Shown: piece after piece, positions 42,488-52,237 of the stretch | Layout of the letters: every line of letters begins with the position of its first letter | Numbering within the stretch: the first letter of the stretch is position 1 | Assembly (NCBI GenBank): GCA_009746045.1 | Contig: RPFO01000041.1 | Location: 396,721 to 458,720, forward strand | Reading direction: 5' to 3' | DNA length: 62,000 bases | From: Mesostigma viride | Taxonomy: Eukaryota > Streptophyta > Mesostigmatophyceae > Mesostigmatales > Mesostigmataceae | Translations under genes and position numbers: made by a program | Notes under the pieces: generated by a model | The model's input: the letters and a program-made list of their open reading frames with translations, nothing else | What the model was told of the DNA's origin: nothing | Database searches by the model: none

Positions 42488-44248
42488 ATGTCACAACGTG
42501 GCCGAAAGGGTGCATCCACCGCTGACGGCCGGTGGGTGAAATCGATGGACGCATTTCCGAAGAAGCCAGCCGCGGGCCACACCCATGGCGCGGGCGGGGG
42601 CGCGGGCGGGGGCGGGGGCGGGGGAGAAGGCGCGGGTGCGGGCGCGGGCGCCACCCAAGACGCGGGCGCGGGCGCGGGCCCGGGCGGGGGCGGGGGCGGG
42701 GGCGCAGGCGCCGGCGCGGGTGCGGGCGCGGGCGCCACCCAAGGCGCGCGCGCGGGCGCGGGCGGGGGTGGGGGCGCAGGCGCCGGCGCGGGTGCGGGCG
42801 CGGGCGCCACCGCCGACTTGGATGATGAGCCAGCAACCGAAGCCGAGAGGGAGAGGCACCGCTCTTCGAAGGTGTTCGATCTCGAAGTGTTTTGGGGCCC
42901 GGATATGACCGTGTATGTCCGCTGGCGCCTAGCCGCATCGGAGACGTTGGTAAATGCACCGGTGAACAAGTGGCAGCCCACAGGGCCTAATGGCGAGGCT
43001 TGTGACGGGGTCACGCCCATTGGGTACACCCCGCAGGGAGATCCTGTCTATGGGTGCCTCCTCATAGAGCGTGGCAAGGCCCCCAAAGGAAGTCCTGGTC
43101 TAGTGCCGCTTTTTGAATGGGACGAGGGCGGTGCCAGGAGATGTACCTGCGCTAGCCTTCACAGCCTTTTTCCTGACATCGTCGCCGCTGAGAAGCAGCA
43201 GTTGCTGGACGGATGGATTGAGCAGGTGCCAAAGTCCGTGGAGGATGTGCGTGCCAACAACGAGAATCTGTTCGACATCATGGAGCAAAAGCTCAAAGAG
43301 AAGCGTGAACTGCAAGCGAACAAGGCGGTACCCTTACCGCTGCGATCTGCAGGCGACCAGTCGGTTGCGCGGGCAACACGAGCACTGAGGCTGCCCATAA
43401 AACAAGTAATCTCACACGTCGCTTGCCCTGCCCGCGAGATTCAAGCGCAGATCAACCGCGCATGTGCGCCCGCTGCGCGAGGGAGCACATCAACGGCAAC
43501 GCCCGCTTTGCGCACACTGATTTCCGGCAGGCACACCTTCAAGGTGAATGGAAGCCTCATACGACGCAGCGACCTACTCGTTGTTAAGCGGCCAGCCGTC
43601 ACCTGCGGGCAGGGAATGCCGTGGGCACCACACATGCTGGTGAAGGTCCTTGATCTGGAAGGCGATCGCACGGAGCGTGACAGCATTGTCGCCTCTCCTT
43701 ACTACGCACCGTCGTGGACGGGCCAGTTTTCTAGAGTGACATTAGGTGGCGGCAGCGCAGGGATGACGGTCCCCATTTCTGATGTACACCTGCAGCACTG
43801 GACAGTGGGCGGTACGGCAGAGGTGCACCAGCCTGAGCTGATCAGTACCGGCAAACTGTCAGCTGCCACGGTGGCGGCGTTGAAAGAGCACCCGCAGATT
43901 GACTTTGAGCATTACAAGACTGCCACCGCCGCCAGGGCAGCAGCAAAGGATGACTGCAATGCCTACTTTGCCGAGCATGGAGCACGTGCGCTTATCGGGA
44001 TGCGCCTGTGTGCCCTGTTTCCGGGGATAGCGAGGAAGAGGGAGCGCTTCCATGGCTGGGTCACTAAGGTTCAGGAAAGGGGAGGTCACCTGCTCATCAA
44101 GGCGATGTGGGCTGATGGGCAGTATGAGGACTATCATGCCCTGGCGGAGGTGACGCAGTTCGTGTGCGGCTGCCCACACCCAGTCGAGGCATTTGGCCGC
44201 GCTCGCTTCTTTCCACAGGAGCTAGGCTGGCACCGTGAACGCAGGTGA
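42488..44248 (+). CDS. Large unknown protein with Gly/Ala-rich N-terminus and Tudor-like C-terminal segment
   Basis: About 586 aa from ATG 42,488 (MSQRGRKGASTADGRW). The frame is open 40 codons further upstream, but that part lacks protein character. Residues about 35-115 are a Gly/Ala repeat (GAGAGAGATQ units) encoded by a GGCGCGGGCG minisatellite. The middle is globular (FDLEVFWGPDMTVYVRWRL, GDPVYGCLLIERGKAPKGSP, LFDIMEQKLKEKREL). The C-terminal part ALFPGIARKRERFHGWVTKV with IKAMWADGQYEDYHALAEV has the strand pattern and DG.YED motif of a Tudor/PWWP-like fold. No catalytic motif is seen. It lies within piggyBac-2 and could be cargo. Confidence 0.6.
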   Translation: MSQRGRKGASTADGRWVKSMDAFPKKPAAGHTHGAGGGAGGGGGGGEGAGAGAGATQDAGAGAGPGGGGGGGAGAGAGAGAGATQGARAGAGGGGGAGAGAGAGAGATADLDDEPATEAERERHRSSKVFDLEVFWGPDMTVYVRWRLAASETLVNAPVNKWQPTGPNGEACDGVTPIGYTPQGDPVYGCLLIERGKAPKGSPGLVPLFEWDEGGARRCTCASLHSLFPDIVAAEKQQLLDGWIEQVPKSVEDVRANNENLFDIMEQKLKEKRELQANKAVPLPLRSAGDQSVARATRALRLPIKQVISHVACPAREIQAQINRACAPAARGSTSTATPALRTLISGRHTFKVNGSLIRRSDLLVVKRPAVTCGQGMPWAPHMLVKVLDLEGDRTERDSIVASPYYAPSWTGQFSRVTLGGGSAGMTVPISDVHLQHWTVGGTAEVHQPELISTGKLSAATVAALKEHPQIDFEHYKTATAARAAAKDDCNAYFAEHGARALIGMRLCALFPGIARKRERFHGWVTKVQERGGHLLIKAMWADGQYEDYHALAEVTQFVCGCPHPVEAFGRARFFPQELGWHRERR

Positions 44249-44299
44249 TGGCACCCACATAGACGATGCCGTCCCTGCTGTGCACAGTGACAGTGAAGG

Positions 44300-44450
44300 C
44301 GGGGAGGAGGAGGAAGAGGGAGAGAAAGAGGGGGAGAAAGAGGGGGAGGAGGAGGGGGAGGAGGAGGGAGAGGGGGAGGGAGAATGGGAGGGGGAGGGGG
44401 AGGAGGAAGAGGGAGAGGGAGAGGGAGAGGAGGATGCGGAATGGGAGCCG
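44300..44450. repeat. Purine-only GGGGAGGA/GAGG tract
   Basis: About 150 bp of G and A on the plus strand, just after the unknown ORF. In one frame it encodes a Glu/Gly-rich tail (44,235-44,468) that might be a C-terminal acidic extension reached by splicing or frameshift; this is unproven. Confidence 0.85.
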
Positions 44451-44469
44451 GGGATGACTGGTAGATGAG

Positions 44470-44896
44470 ACGGTGCCATCTACCGGCGCATGGAATGAAG
44501 TGGTAGACAAGTTTACTCATGGTTGTCGGCAAGTAGAGCATGCACGCCTGGCCTAGCTGAATTTAAATCAATGAGTTGAGTTTGGAGAGGCTGCATTTTG
44601 CTTGGATGAAGAATGTGTTAGCATGGCCAAACTTTTATGGCTTGTAGCCAAATCCTCTTGGGGTATGTGCACAGTGTACTAGCGGTGTTGTGCAATTGCG
44701 AGGATTCCTGTCTTGTAGCGATGTGGCCTCTCACCCTGCAGCCTGGTAGATGTGTTGGCATGCAGCCACCCATCATTGGTCATCCGATCTGGTGTGATTT
44801 GCATTTGCACACCTTGTATTAAGGCCATGATATGATGATGTCTTGTTATTTTTAATGTGTATATGCGAAAAGAGGCATAATATGCTTGTATATAGT
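44470..44896. other. No gene seen
   Basis: AT-richer sequence between the unknown ORF and the 173-bp repeats. There is no convincing ORF, RNA gene or repeat. Confidence 0.5.
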
Positions 44897-45700
44897 GCTA
44901 GCAAATGTCACTACCTTTACCTATGCCTGACCTTACAAGTTGAGGATGGTCTAATGTAGTGGCAAACAGGTTATTTACAACAATTCACAGTTTTCTGACA
45001 TAGTTTGAGGCAACTATACTTACCAAAATGCTTGAAAAAGGCAAAAATTGCACCATTTATGCTAGCAAACGTCACTATTTTGAGATCAAACTGGGCCCAA
45101 ACTTGGCCCATGGTCTAATCTAGTGGTGTTTAGGTTGCTTCCAACATTTCATAGCTTTCTGACATAGTTTGATATTGTTTAGTAGCTTACACTGAGCAAA
45201 ATGCTTGAAAATGGCAAAAAATGCACCATTTATGCTAGCAAACGTCACTATTTTGACGTCAGACTGAGCCCAAACTTGGCCCATGGTCTAATCTAGTGGT
45301 GTTTAGGTTGCTTCCAATATTTCATAGCTTTATGACGTAGTTTGATATTGTTTAGTAGCTTACACTGAGCAAAATGCTTGAAAATGGCAAAAAATGCAGT
45401 ATTTATGCTAGCAAACGTCACTATTTTGAGTTCAGATTGACCCCAAACTTTGTGCATGGTCTATTCTAGTGGTAATTAGGTTGCTTGCAAATATCCATGA
45501 TGGTTTGACGTGATTTAGTACTGTTTCCTATTTATTACTATTTAATTTAACAAAAAATGACAAAAATGTACCTTTATTGCTAGCAAATGTCACCAAGATG
45601 ACGTCCGATCGATACCAAACTTTGTACGAGGTCTATTTTGGTTGCAAACATCATGCATGACAATTTTCAGCATAAAAAGACAAACTTCGGTACGAAGTAC
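44897..45700. repeat. Tandem repeat of about 173 bp, 4 full copies plus partial
   Basis: The motif GCTAGCAAA(C/T)GTCAC occurs at 44,897, 45,061, 45,234, 45,407 and 45,579, i.e. spacings of 164, 173, 173 and 172 bp. Other positions recur in the same register (GGTCTA(A/T)T(C/T)TAGTGG, GACATAGTTTGATATTGTTT, AAAATGCTTGAAAATGGCAA). Copies 2 and 3 are nearly identical; the outer ones are diverged. From 45,701 to 46,455 no gene is seen. Confidence 0.93.
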
Positions 45701-46030
45701 ATTTTGCGTGCTGGAGTACATTCTTAATGGCTGGTAGGGGAATGTACATTTTGAATTATGTTATAAGACCTAGACACCTACCACTTCAGGGATGGTGAAG
45801 AATTAGTTGGTGAATAGTTTGAGCCATTGGGGTCAATGGTTGGATGGGTATGCCAGTAGTTGCACCCTGTACCCCCAGCAGCCCATAAACCGGCCGAAAC
45901 TGTCATTTTTACATAATGCATCATTTCTCATGGTTGCCACCATTATTGTGAGTCCAATGACTCAATTACTTGCATACACATAATGCATGAGTATCCCTGA
46001 CAGTTTGGACTGAATGTTTGCAATAAAAGT

Positions 46031-46036
46031 CTTTAT
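46031..46036 (-). terminator. Poly(A) signal AATAAA downstream of the piggyBac-2 transposase
   Basis: AATAAA on the minus strand lies about 420 bp past the stop; another lies near 46,110. An AATAAA on the plus strand at about 46,022 overlaps this zone. Confidence 0.45.
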
Positions 46037-46455
46037 TATGCCGGCAAAGACATGCGTAATTACGAGTGGGTGCTGGCACACGCTGGGACACAAGGGTATA
46101 TCCCCACCCTATTTATTATTCCCCCAAGCTCAAAATGATTGCAGTTGCAACCAAGGTGGCCATGTAAACTAAACTGGCTAGAGTAATGCAAACACTGCAT
46201 GCTTGACTGCCATTTACAAGCACTAGTGGGGCTGTCAGCTATCAAGCTACACGTGAGCCACACCACCATGCACATGACACCACATGCTATTCCATACAGC
46301 AATCAGATCATCATGCACTACCAAACAGGGCACACATGCAAAACTGAAAAAAGCAACACACAAGCATGTCAAGAAGAGGAGCCACTAGTGTGCAAACTGC
46401 CTATGGTGTGCGATAAAATATAGCATGACCTGCTGGCCTATGGGGAGGTAGGCTT

Positions 46456-48931
46456 CTACTTCTTCTTCTTGTTCTTGTTCTTGTTCTTGTTGATGGGGCA
46501 GTGGGCCTTCAGCCAGGCCTTCCTAGCATTCCCTTGCAGGGTGGAACCAGGCGTTGCCCCTGCGCGGGTCTGCCTCGTCGCCAACCACTCCTTCCCCCTC
46601 ACGCCCTTCTGGGTGAGTGGCTTGGAGTGCCTGGGGTCAGGTGCTGGCTCCCCCTCGATCTCGTCCATCCCTGGCACTCGGCCTGAGTGGAAAATCTGGA
46701 AGCAGGGGTACTCCACGCTGCTGCACAGGGCAATGTCACACTCTGGGCACCACGAGCTTGTGCGCTTGCGTTCGCCGGTGGTGGTTGTGGCAGCGCAGAC
46801 CGCGCAGTCGGCCTCGACCGCGAATGGAATGCGCTGGGCCTGGTGGTTGCCATCAAACCGTCCCTCCCTGAGTGGGATGAGGGTGAGCTGCCTCACAGGG
46901 GCAGGCGCGCCTGGCCACTTGTTGCTGCCCAGCTGATCTGCCAGCATTGACAGGAAGGTGTAGTGGCTCATGCAGGACTGCGAACGGTTGACGAAGGTCA
47001 TCAGCAGGTATGCATTGGTGATGGCATTCACCAGGTGGGCCCCAAAGGCCCTGTGCCACCACACCTTGCTCACCAGGGCCTTGCCCACGTCGTATTCGGC
47101 AGCCAGCTGGTCAAACAGGTCGACTGCTTTGTAGCATGACCAGTAGTTGGGGACGGCTGACGGTGCTGGGACGTTCACCCTGGCATTGCCACGCCCGCCA
47201 TGGCGGTCCACCATGATCTCCTGCAGGCCATACCCCTTCTGCAGCAGGTACACGAGCTTGCGGTCCATCCACACAAGCGCCTGCAGCCCCGTCTCCTCGT
47301 GCACTGCCCACGCGTAGAAGCCCTGCTTCAGTGCCTTGCCCTTGGGGATGAGCATCTTGAGCTCAGCCCAGGGGATGCCCCTGCGGTTGGGCACAACCGT
47401 GCCGACCACGTTGTGGCCCTGCTCATGCAGCCACTCCACGGCTGGCCGGCTGGTGTACCACCTGTCCATGGCCACGTCCATGGAGTGGGGCAGGGTCTCC
47501 CCAAGGAGCTGCACGACCTTGAGCGTGTGCTGCTCCTCCGGCAGCTTGTCGTAGGTGTGGTAGTGCCACAGGTAGCCGCTGGGGTGGCCACACGCAGAGT
47601 ACCCCAGGATGTGGAAGGGGGCTGGCTTCAGTGGGTTGAAGCAGCGAATCATGCAGTATTTGTGGCCGGTGCCCACACAGCGCTCGTCGATGGCGCACTT
47701 CCCCCCGAGCGTGCAGTACTTCTTGTACGCCTTGTTGAGGTGGATCTCGAGCCACTCGAACTGGTAGAGGCGGTACTCGCGGGAGTCGGTGTTGGCTGGC
47801 TTGAAGGCACTGTCCCTGAAGTGCAGGAAGCGTGTGATCTGCTGGAAACGCTTGAATGGCATGGCGTGCTGAAGGCCCGGGGCTGTGGCCATGCCCACCT
47901 TGCGGTCAACGAAGTAGAGCTGTGCGTTAGGCAGGCGCCCAAGGCCCATGGTAACCAGGATGCCCAACCACTTGGCCAGCTCATGGATAGTCAATGGCGT
48001 CCACTCACGTGCCCCGGGTGGCAGATTGGCAAGCTTCATGTTGGCATACCTGTTGGTCTCCTCCACAATAGGGCCCAGCACATCATCTCGTGTCCACAGC
48101 AGAGCAAAAATGTCGACAGGGCTCTCCTGGTACTTTGTCTGGTTGCCGCCAGGCAGCTTGGCCTGCTCAGGAAGAGGCATGGCAACGTCGACGGCAATGT
48201 TGGTCGACAGAGACTGCACGTGGTAGTCGGGTGCTCCCACCCCCAAAACCCACCCTCGTGCAGGATTCGAGGCACTTCCCTCATCAGCAGGCTCATCGTC
48301 GCTTAGCACCGGATCTCCCACATCCTGCTCAGGCATGTCCTCCACGCCATCGCCCTGCCTTTGCAGATGTTCCTCCTCTTCCGGGTCAGATTCCGCATCC
48401 CGCGCGCCCAGCGATTTCTTGCCTTTCTTTCTGCCCCCGTCGATCCTCTGGCGCCGGGAGGGTATATATATTGGCAGCTTTCTTGGCTCGTGAACGCTTG
48501 CGCTTCTTCACCGGGGACTCCTCGATGTCCTCCTCCTCATCCTCGCCGGCATCCTCCTCCTCCTCCTCGTATTCCTCCTCAGACCCAGCGTCCGACTGCT
48601 CCACCTCCTCCGCCTCAGGGGTCGCCTCCCGCGCCTCTGCCGGGCCAGGACTTTCATCAGCACCATCCCCCACATCGTCAGCAGCCACCAGGTACTCAAA
48701 AACCTGGTCCTTCGTGAGTGGGAGTGGCCTTTTATCGCCATCAAACAAGCAAAATGCCTGCGATTTGTCTCGTGTCACCCGCGTTACTGTCCCTGGTATT
48801 TTCACATTCGCATAATTTTCACCATATTTATCCTCTGCCCAGTCAGCCCCGAACAGGACCGCAGGAACGCTAACTCTAAGGCCCCTAACGAGCTGCCCTG
48901 AGGCTGCCATTGTCGTGGGCGCGGCCGCCAT
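46456..48931 (-). pseudogene. PiggyBac-family transposase of piggyBac-2, one frameshift
   Basis: The start is ATG 48,931 (MAAAPTTMAASGQLVRG). An N-terminal segment (IPGTVTRVTRDKSQAFCLFD) and a very acidic region with a KKRKRSRAKK nuclear-localisation-like cluster run to about 48,460. There the frame shifts by 1-2 bases at an ATATATAT run, then continues to 46,456 (about 830 aa in total). The PGBD catalytic core has D in KCAIDERCVGTG (47,688-47,686), D in DVAMDRWYTSR (47,466-47,464) and D in KAVDLFDQLAAEYD (47,121-47,119). A C-terminal zinc cluster (CAVC..WCPECDIALC..CFQIFH) and a Lys/Asn tail follow. The domain set is complete; only the TA-run shift breaks it, and an assembly error there is possible. 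Confidence 0.9.
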
Positions 48932-49246
48932 GCACGGGCTGTCACACAATAAAATCACGTGCGAACGTGAATTTTGCGGCGTACGTCGGTACCGACTGCA
49001 CCCAAAAGTACCCAAAAAACCCTGTACCCCCCCACCTTTGACGGTCCAGAACATGGGTTAAACTTAGTCAAAAGTATGCAAACCCTAGTACCATGCTGTG
49101 AAGAAACTTATAAACTTTCGATCTTCTCAGCTAAACTTTTCCTAATTCTCAATAGATTTCGCGGCATCTGGTCCCCCGAGAAGGGGCCGATGCATCGGCT
49201 GGATCTCGATTTTTGGCGGAAAATCGGCAGCAAGACCATTTAGGGG

Positions 49247-49250
49247 TTAA
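49247..49250. other. TTAA target site (right) of piggyBac-2
   Basis: CCATTTAGGGG runs directly into TTAA, followed by a second TTAA at 49,251. Confidence 0.8.
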
Positions 49251-49979
49251 TTAACGCATGCGGGAAAGATAAGGCCGCCATGCCTTGGCCTGGATGTGGA
49301 AGGCTGTCTGCGACATGGGCTGACTAATTCGATTTGTACAAAGGGTTTCCTGCTCGCCCGAACTTTCCTTGGATGACCCGGTTGTTTATAAGGGTCGGTG
49401 GTTATTAATTAGCGGTCCGAGAAAATTAATTGTAGGTTTTATACGACTTCACTTGCAAAGATTCGTGTTTGGTTGCACCAGCTGAGGTTAGGTGGGGACC
49501 TGTAGGGTCGGCTGGTTGCTTACCGAATCTTTGGCTGATTTGGGTTATTTAGTGAGTCGTGATTAATTATTGTAAAGTGGATTCGGACCGGCCCAAGGGG
49601 TCGATGGGCGCGTTTTATGTTTGTCAGTCTTGGGAACCTTGTACAACTACCTGTACGGTTAACGCACTAGCCTGGGGGTGCGTGGCCACGCTGTTTGTAG
49701 TGGCGTTTTCAGCACTGTTCAGGCCGGTGTGTGACGCATGCCGGTGTTAATTCATTTAGGATGATGTCAGCTTGTGTGTCGGCGGGCCATGCCTTAAGCA
49801 AGCTAGGCAGGCAATGATCCGCAATTGTTTCTTTCCCCTCCCTCCCACCCTGGAGGCTTCTTGCTTCCGCGTGCGGATTGAGAAACCTTAAGGCCACTGT
49901 TAACTGCTGCATTTGTGGCAGGGCTCCACTTATTGTATTCAATCAAATGCTGGTCTTCTTGGGAGCTGAGTGATCTTAA

Positions 49980-50034
49980 GGCAACTTTCCTGCAAGAGCC
50001 ATGGATTCCCTCGCGAGTAAACTCTCATACAACT
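49980..50034 (+). repeat. 5' LTR of Copia-3, last 55 bp
   Basis: GGCAACTTTCCTGCAAGAGC through ..TCTCATACAACT is identical to 57,768-57,822. It is followed by CGTATTACAATC, the same CGTA(T/C)TA start of the internal region as in Copia-1 and Copia-2. Confidence 0.92.
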
Positions 50035-50061
50035 CGTATTACAATCTTCGTAACAAGAAAA

Positions 50062-50851
50062 ATGCCGAACTCGATGGAGTTCCGCACGCCGAGGGATTCT
50101 GAAATTTTGGGCAGTCCAGCGGACATCGCCGAATCTCCGGCTGGTCCTTCGACGACTCCTGTTCGTGAAGATCGTCCGGTTCTTAATCCGGCGTGGCAGC
50201 GTGTTGTTGACCAGGCGGTAGCGTCCAGCACGGAGCTACGCGCTCAGCAGCAGGCGCTGTTGCAAAGCTTACGACTGCCCCCCGCGCCTCCGCAACCTAC
50301 GATTGTTCCCGGGTTTCGCGATTATCTCGATTCTATTCGAGCTTTGGTTGCGGACTTCGAAGTCCATACCCGGGCGGGGTTGCAAGCGCCCAGCGCGGTT
50401 GCCGAGGTCTCTGAGGAGATCGACAACGCATGCAGTTTCATCGCTCACCGGCTATCAGCGCAATCTCGCCAACTGGCTGTCGGTTCGTTCGGGCGTCATT
50501 CCGACGATCACGACAAAGCTGTTTCGAGACCTCGCGATTTTGCAGTTGCTGTCGCGAGGCTTCCGGACGCGTGAGCGGCAATTGCTGCTTAACCTTGTCG
50601 CGTTCTTGTCTGCTCTGCGAGAGTGGGCGCCGGACGGGTGGGATTTTCTAACAATTCTTACCAACCCGCTCCGCATCGTAACCCGCCGCCGTCAGCGCCG
50701 GATTGATCCGGACACGGGCCGCAGGTTGGACCCCATCGTCATCGAAACTCCGGAGACGATTGAGGTTGGGCGAGGCCAGGAGGGGCCTGCGCCTGTCGCC
50801 AACGATCCAATTTACGACTACGACTACTGCGATTTTCGTGGTCTCGACTGA
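50062..50851 (+). pseudogene. ORF0 of Copia-3, upstream of gag, frameshifted
   Basis: Starts MPNSMEFRTPRDSEILGSPA and reads to about CSFIAHR (50,450). It then continues in another frame as NLANWLSVRSGVIPTITTKL and RTRERQLLLNLVAFLSALRE, ending YDYDYCDFRGLD at 50,849. It is about 260 aa, with the same position as ORF0 of Copia-1/-2. The sequence is not obviously alike, though all share a helical core and an acidic Tyr/Asp C-terminus. No domain recognised. Confidence 0.55.
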
Positions 50852-50977
50852 ATTCGGCATGGTGGCGCGGTCGGCACCGGGGCAGGCGGCTTTTTGACAG
50901 ATTGTGCATATCTACCTGTCTTTTGTTTTTGCAAGCTGCTTAGCTCAGGTCTATATCAACAGCTAGTGTAGTGCAAC

Positions 50978-52102
50978 ATGGCAGACGGGCGACGTAGCAA
51001 GGGCGCCCCAGCCAGTGGGAATAATGGTGGTGCTGGTAGTGGGACAGCTCACGTAGATGACGTGGGTGTCACCGGTGAAATAACCACTATACATCACAGT
51101 AATAATAATACACAAGCTGTGCATGGATTTGACCTCACCACACAGGGTCTATTAATTGTAAACCAGCTACAACCTGTGACATCAGACTCCAAGCCTAAGC
51201 AGGCTGAAGAGTTTGTAGAAGGATTGGAAGGGTTTCCTAGTTTGTACGGGGGTACCAACTACTATCAGATCTGGATAGGGAGCAGCACGTTTGGCAAGTG
51301 CACTGACCAGATCAAGGACCTAACCAGGGAATGCAAAAAGGCCAACAAGGCCTGGGCAGTATATGTAGCTGAGCTGAAGGAGCTGCTTGAAGACCAGCGC
51401 AAGAAGGTCGGCATCCATTGGCAAGACAAGTATCAAGGGTGGGAGGTCAAGGGGGATCTCATCCAGAATTTCCTTAACTATTGCAAAATGGTTGAGGAAG
51501 GCAGGGCCCACGGTTTCAACGTGGCAGACAATATAGCCCTGACCAACTGGTTGAAGGTCTCTGGGCTGGATAAGGCCACACGTGGATCTCTCAAGGTCAT
51601 GTGTGCTCCTCACTCCACCATGAAGGCCCACAAGGTCATCATCAAGCAGGCCCTTGAAGCTGAGGAGCTGTTTGAGGGTGGGGTGCCAGCAGTGAAGGCG
51701 ACCCATGCAGGTGGGCGTACCCAGGGGGGCTCCAAATCGTCTGAGGCTGACAGAAGCCAAGGAGGGCGTAGGGGCAACCACAACAAGCGGAAGGCCAATC
51801 ATTCACCCGACCCTGACGGGAGGTCACACTCCAAGTCGGTGTTCAGGCGGGTGGGTGGTCAGCCCAAGCAGGGCAACGCATCTGACAACGGGGATGGTGG
51901 CCAGGGCAAGTCAAAGATCCAATGCTACCTGTGCAAGGGGTGGGGGCACATCAAGAAGGAGTGTCCCTCCTTCAAGAAGACCCAGGGCCAGGGCAGCAAC
52001 AATAATAACAACAACAAAAACAACAAGAACAAGTCCCAGGCAGGCCAGCCTACAAAGGGTAGTCAACAAGAGGAAAACAAGGACTCAGCAGTGACTGTCT
52101 GA
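50978..52102 (+). CDS. gag: Copia-3 Gag (374 aa), intact
   Basis: An open frame from MADGRRSKGAPASGNNGG to TGA at 52,102. A UBN2/copia-type capsid region spans about 75-235 (QAEEFVEGLEGFPSLYGGTN, AVYVAELKELLEDQRKKVG, NWLKVSGLDKATRGSLKVM). A basic linker follows, then the CCHC knuckle CYLCKGWGHIKKECP (about 313-327) and an Asn/Lys/Gln tail. It binds element RNA and forms the virus-like particle in related elements. INT-PR lies in a separate frame 135 bp downstream, so Pol expression needs a second start or a frameshift. Confidence 0.88.
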   Translation: MADGRRSKGAPASGNNGGAGSGTAHVDDVGVTGEITTIHHSNNNTQAVHGFDLTTQGLLIVNQLQPVTSDSKPKQAEEFVEGLEGFPSLYGGTNYYQIWIGSSTFGKCTDQIKDLTRECKKANKAWAVYVAELKELLEDQRKKVGIHWQDKYQGWEVKGDLIQNFLNYCKMVEEGRAHGFNVADNIALTNWLKVSGLDKATRGSLKVMCAPHSTMKAHKVIIKQALEAEELFEGGVPAVKATHAGGRTQGGSKSSEADRSQGGRRGNHNKRKANHSPDPDGRSHSKSVFRRVGGQPKQGNASDNGDGGQGKSKIQCYLCKGWGHIKKECPSFKKTQGQGSNNNNNNKNNKNKSQAGQPTKGSQQEENKDSAVTV

Positions 52103-52237
52103 GGCAACCCCTACACACCTTAATTCACCCCAGGGGGAGGCCAGGTGCTCCAATGCAGATTTTATATCTGGGCAAAGAGAGGGTGATCTCCAGGTTTAGG
52201 GTGGCCCCAGGTCACCTGGAGAGGTACAGGTTCCTAT

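Larger units (their letters stand above)
36450..49246. mobile_element. PiggyBac-2: 12.8-kb piggyBac-type element bounded by TTAA
   Basis: The left end TTAA-CCCCTAAATGGTCT and the right end, whose reverse complement reads TTAA-CCCCTAAATGGTCT, give a 14-bp inverted repeat abutting TTAA on both sides. This is the signature of piggyBac insertion. The transposase gene reads inward from the right end (48,931-46,456). The other 9 kb hold a LINE 3' fragment, hexamer satellites, a long palindrome, two unknown ORFs and 173-bp repeats. Whether all of this moved together or accumulated after insertion cannot be told from one copy. Confidence 0.78.
36425..49979. other. 13.5-kb insertion inside the 5' LTR of Copia-3
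   Basis: The 3' LTR reads ..AATAAAGGCAACTTTCC. In the 5' LTR the same two halves are separated by this block (..AATAAA at 36,424 and GGCAACTTTCC from 49,980). Most of the block is the piggyBac-2 element. The remaining about 755 bp (36,425-36,449 and 49,251-49,979) are a separate, earlier insertion of unknown type with no ORF of note. A 2-bp AA may be duplicated at its ends. Confidence 0.8.

Noticed and set aside
44235-44468. Separate Glu/Gly-rich protein gene
   Set aside because: Encoded only by a GGGGAGGA purine tract; at most a tail of the upstream ORF.
46469-48306. Plus-strand ORFs opposite the piggyBac-2 transposase
   Set aside because: They are antisense shadows of a clear transposase frame with catalytic motifs.
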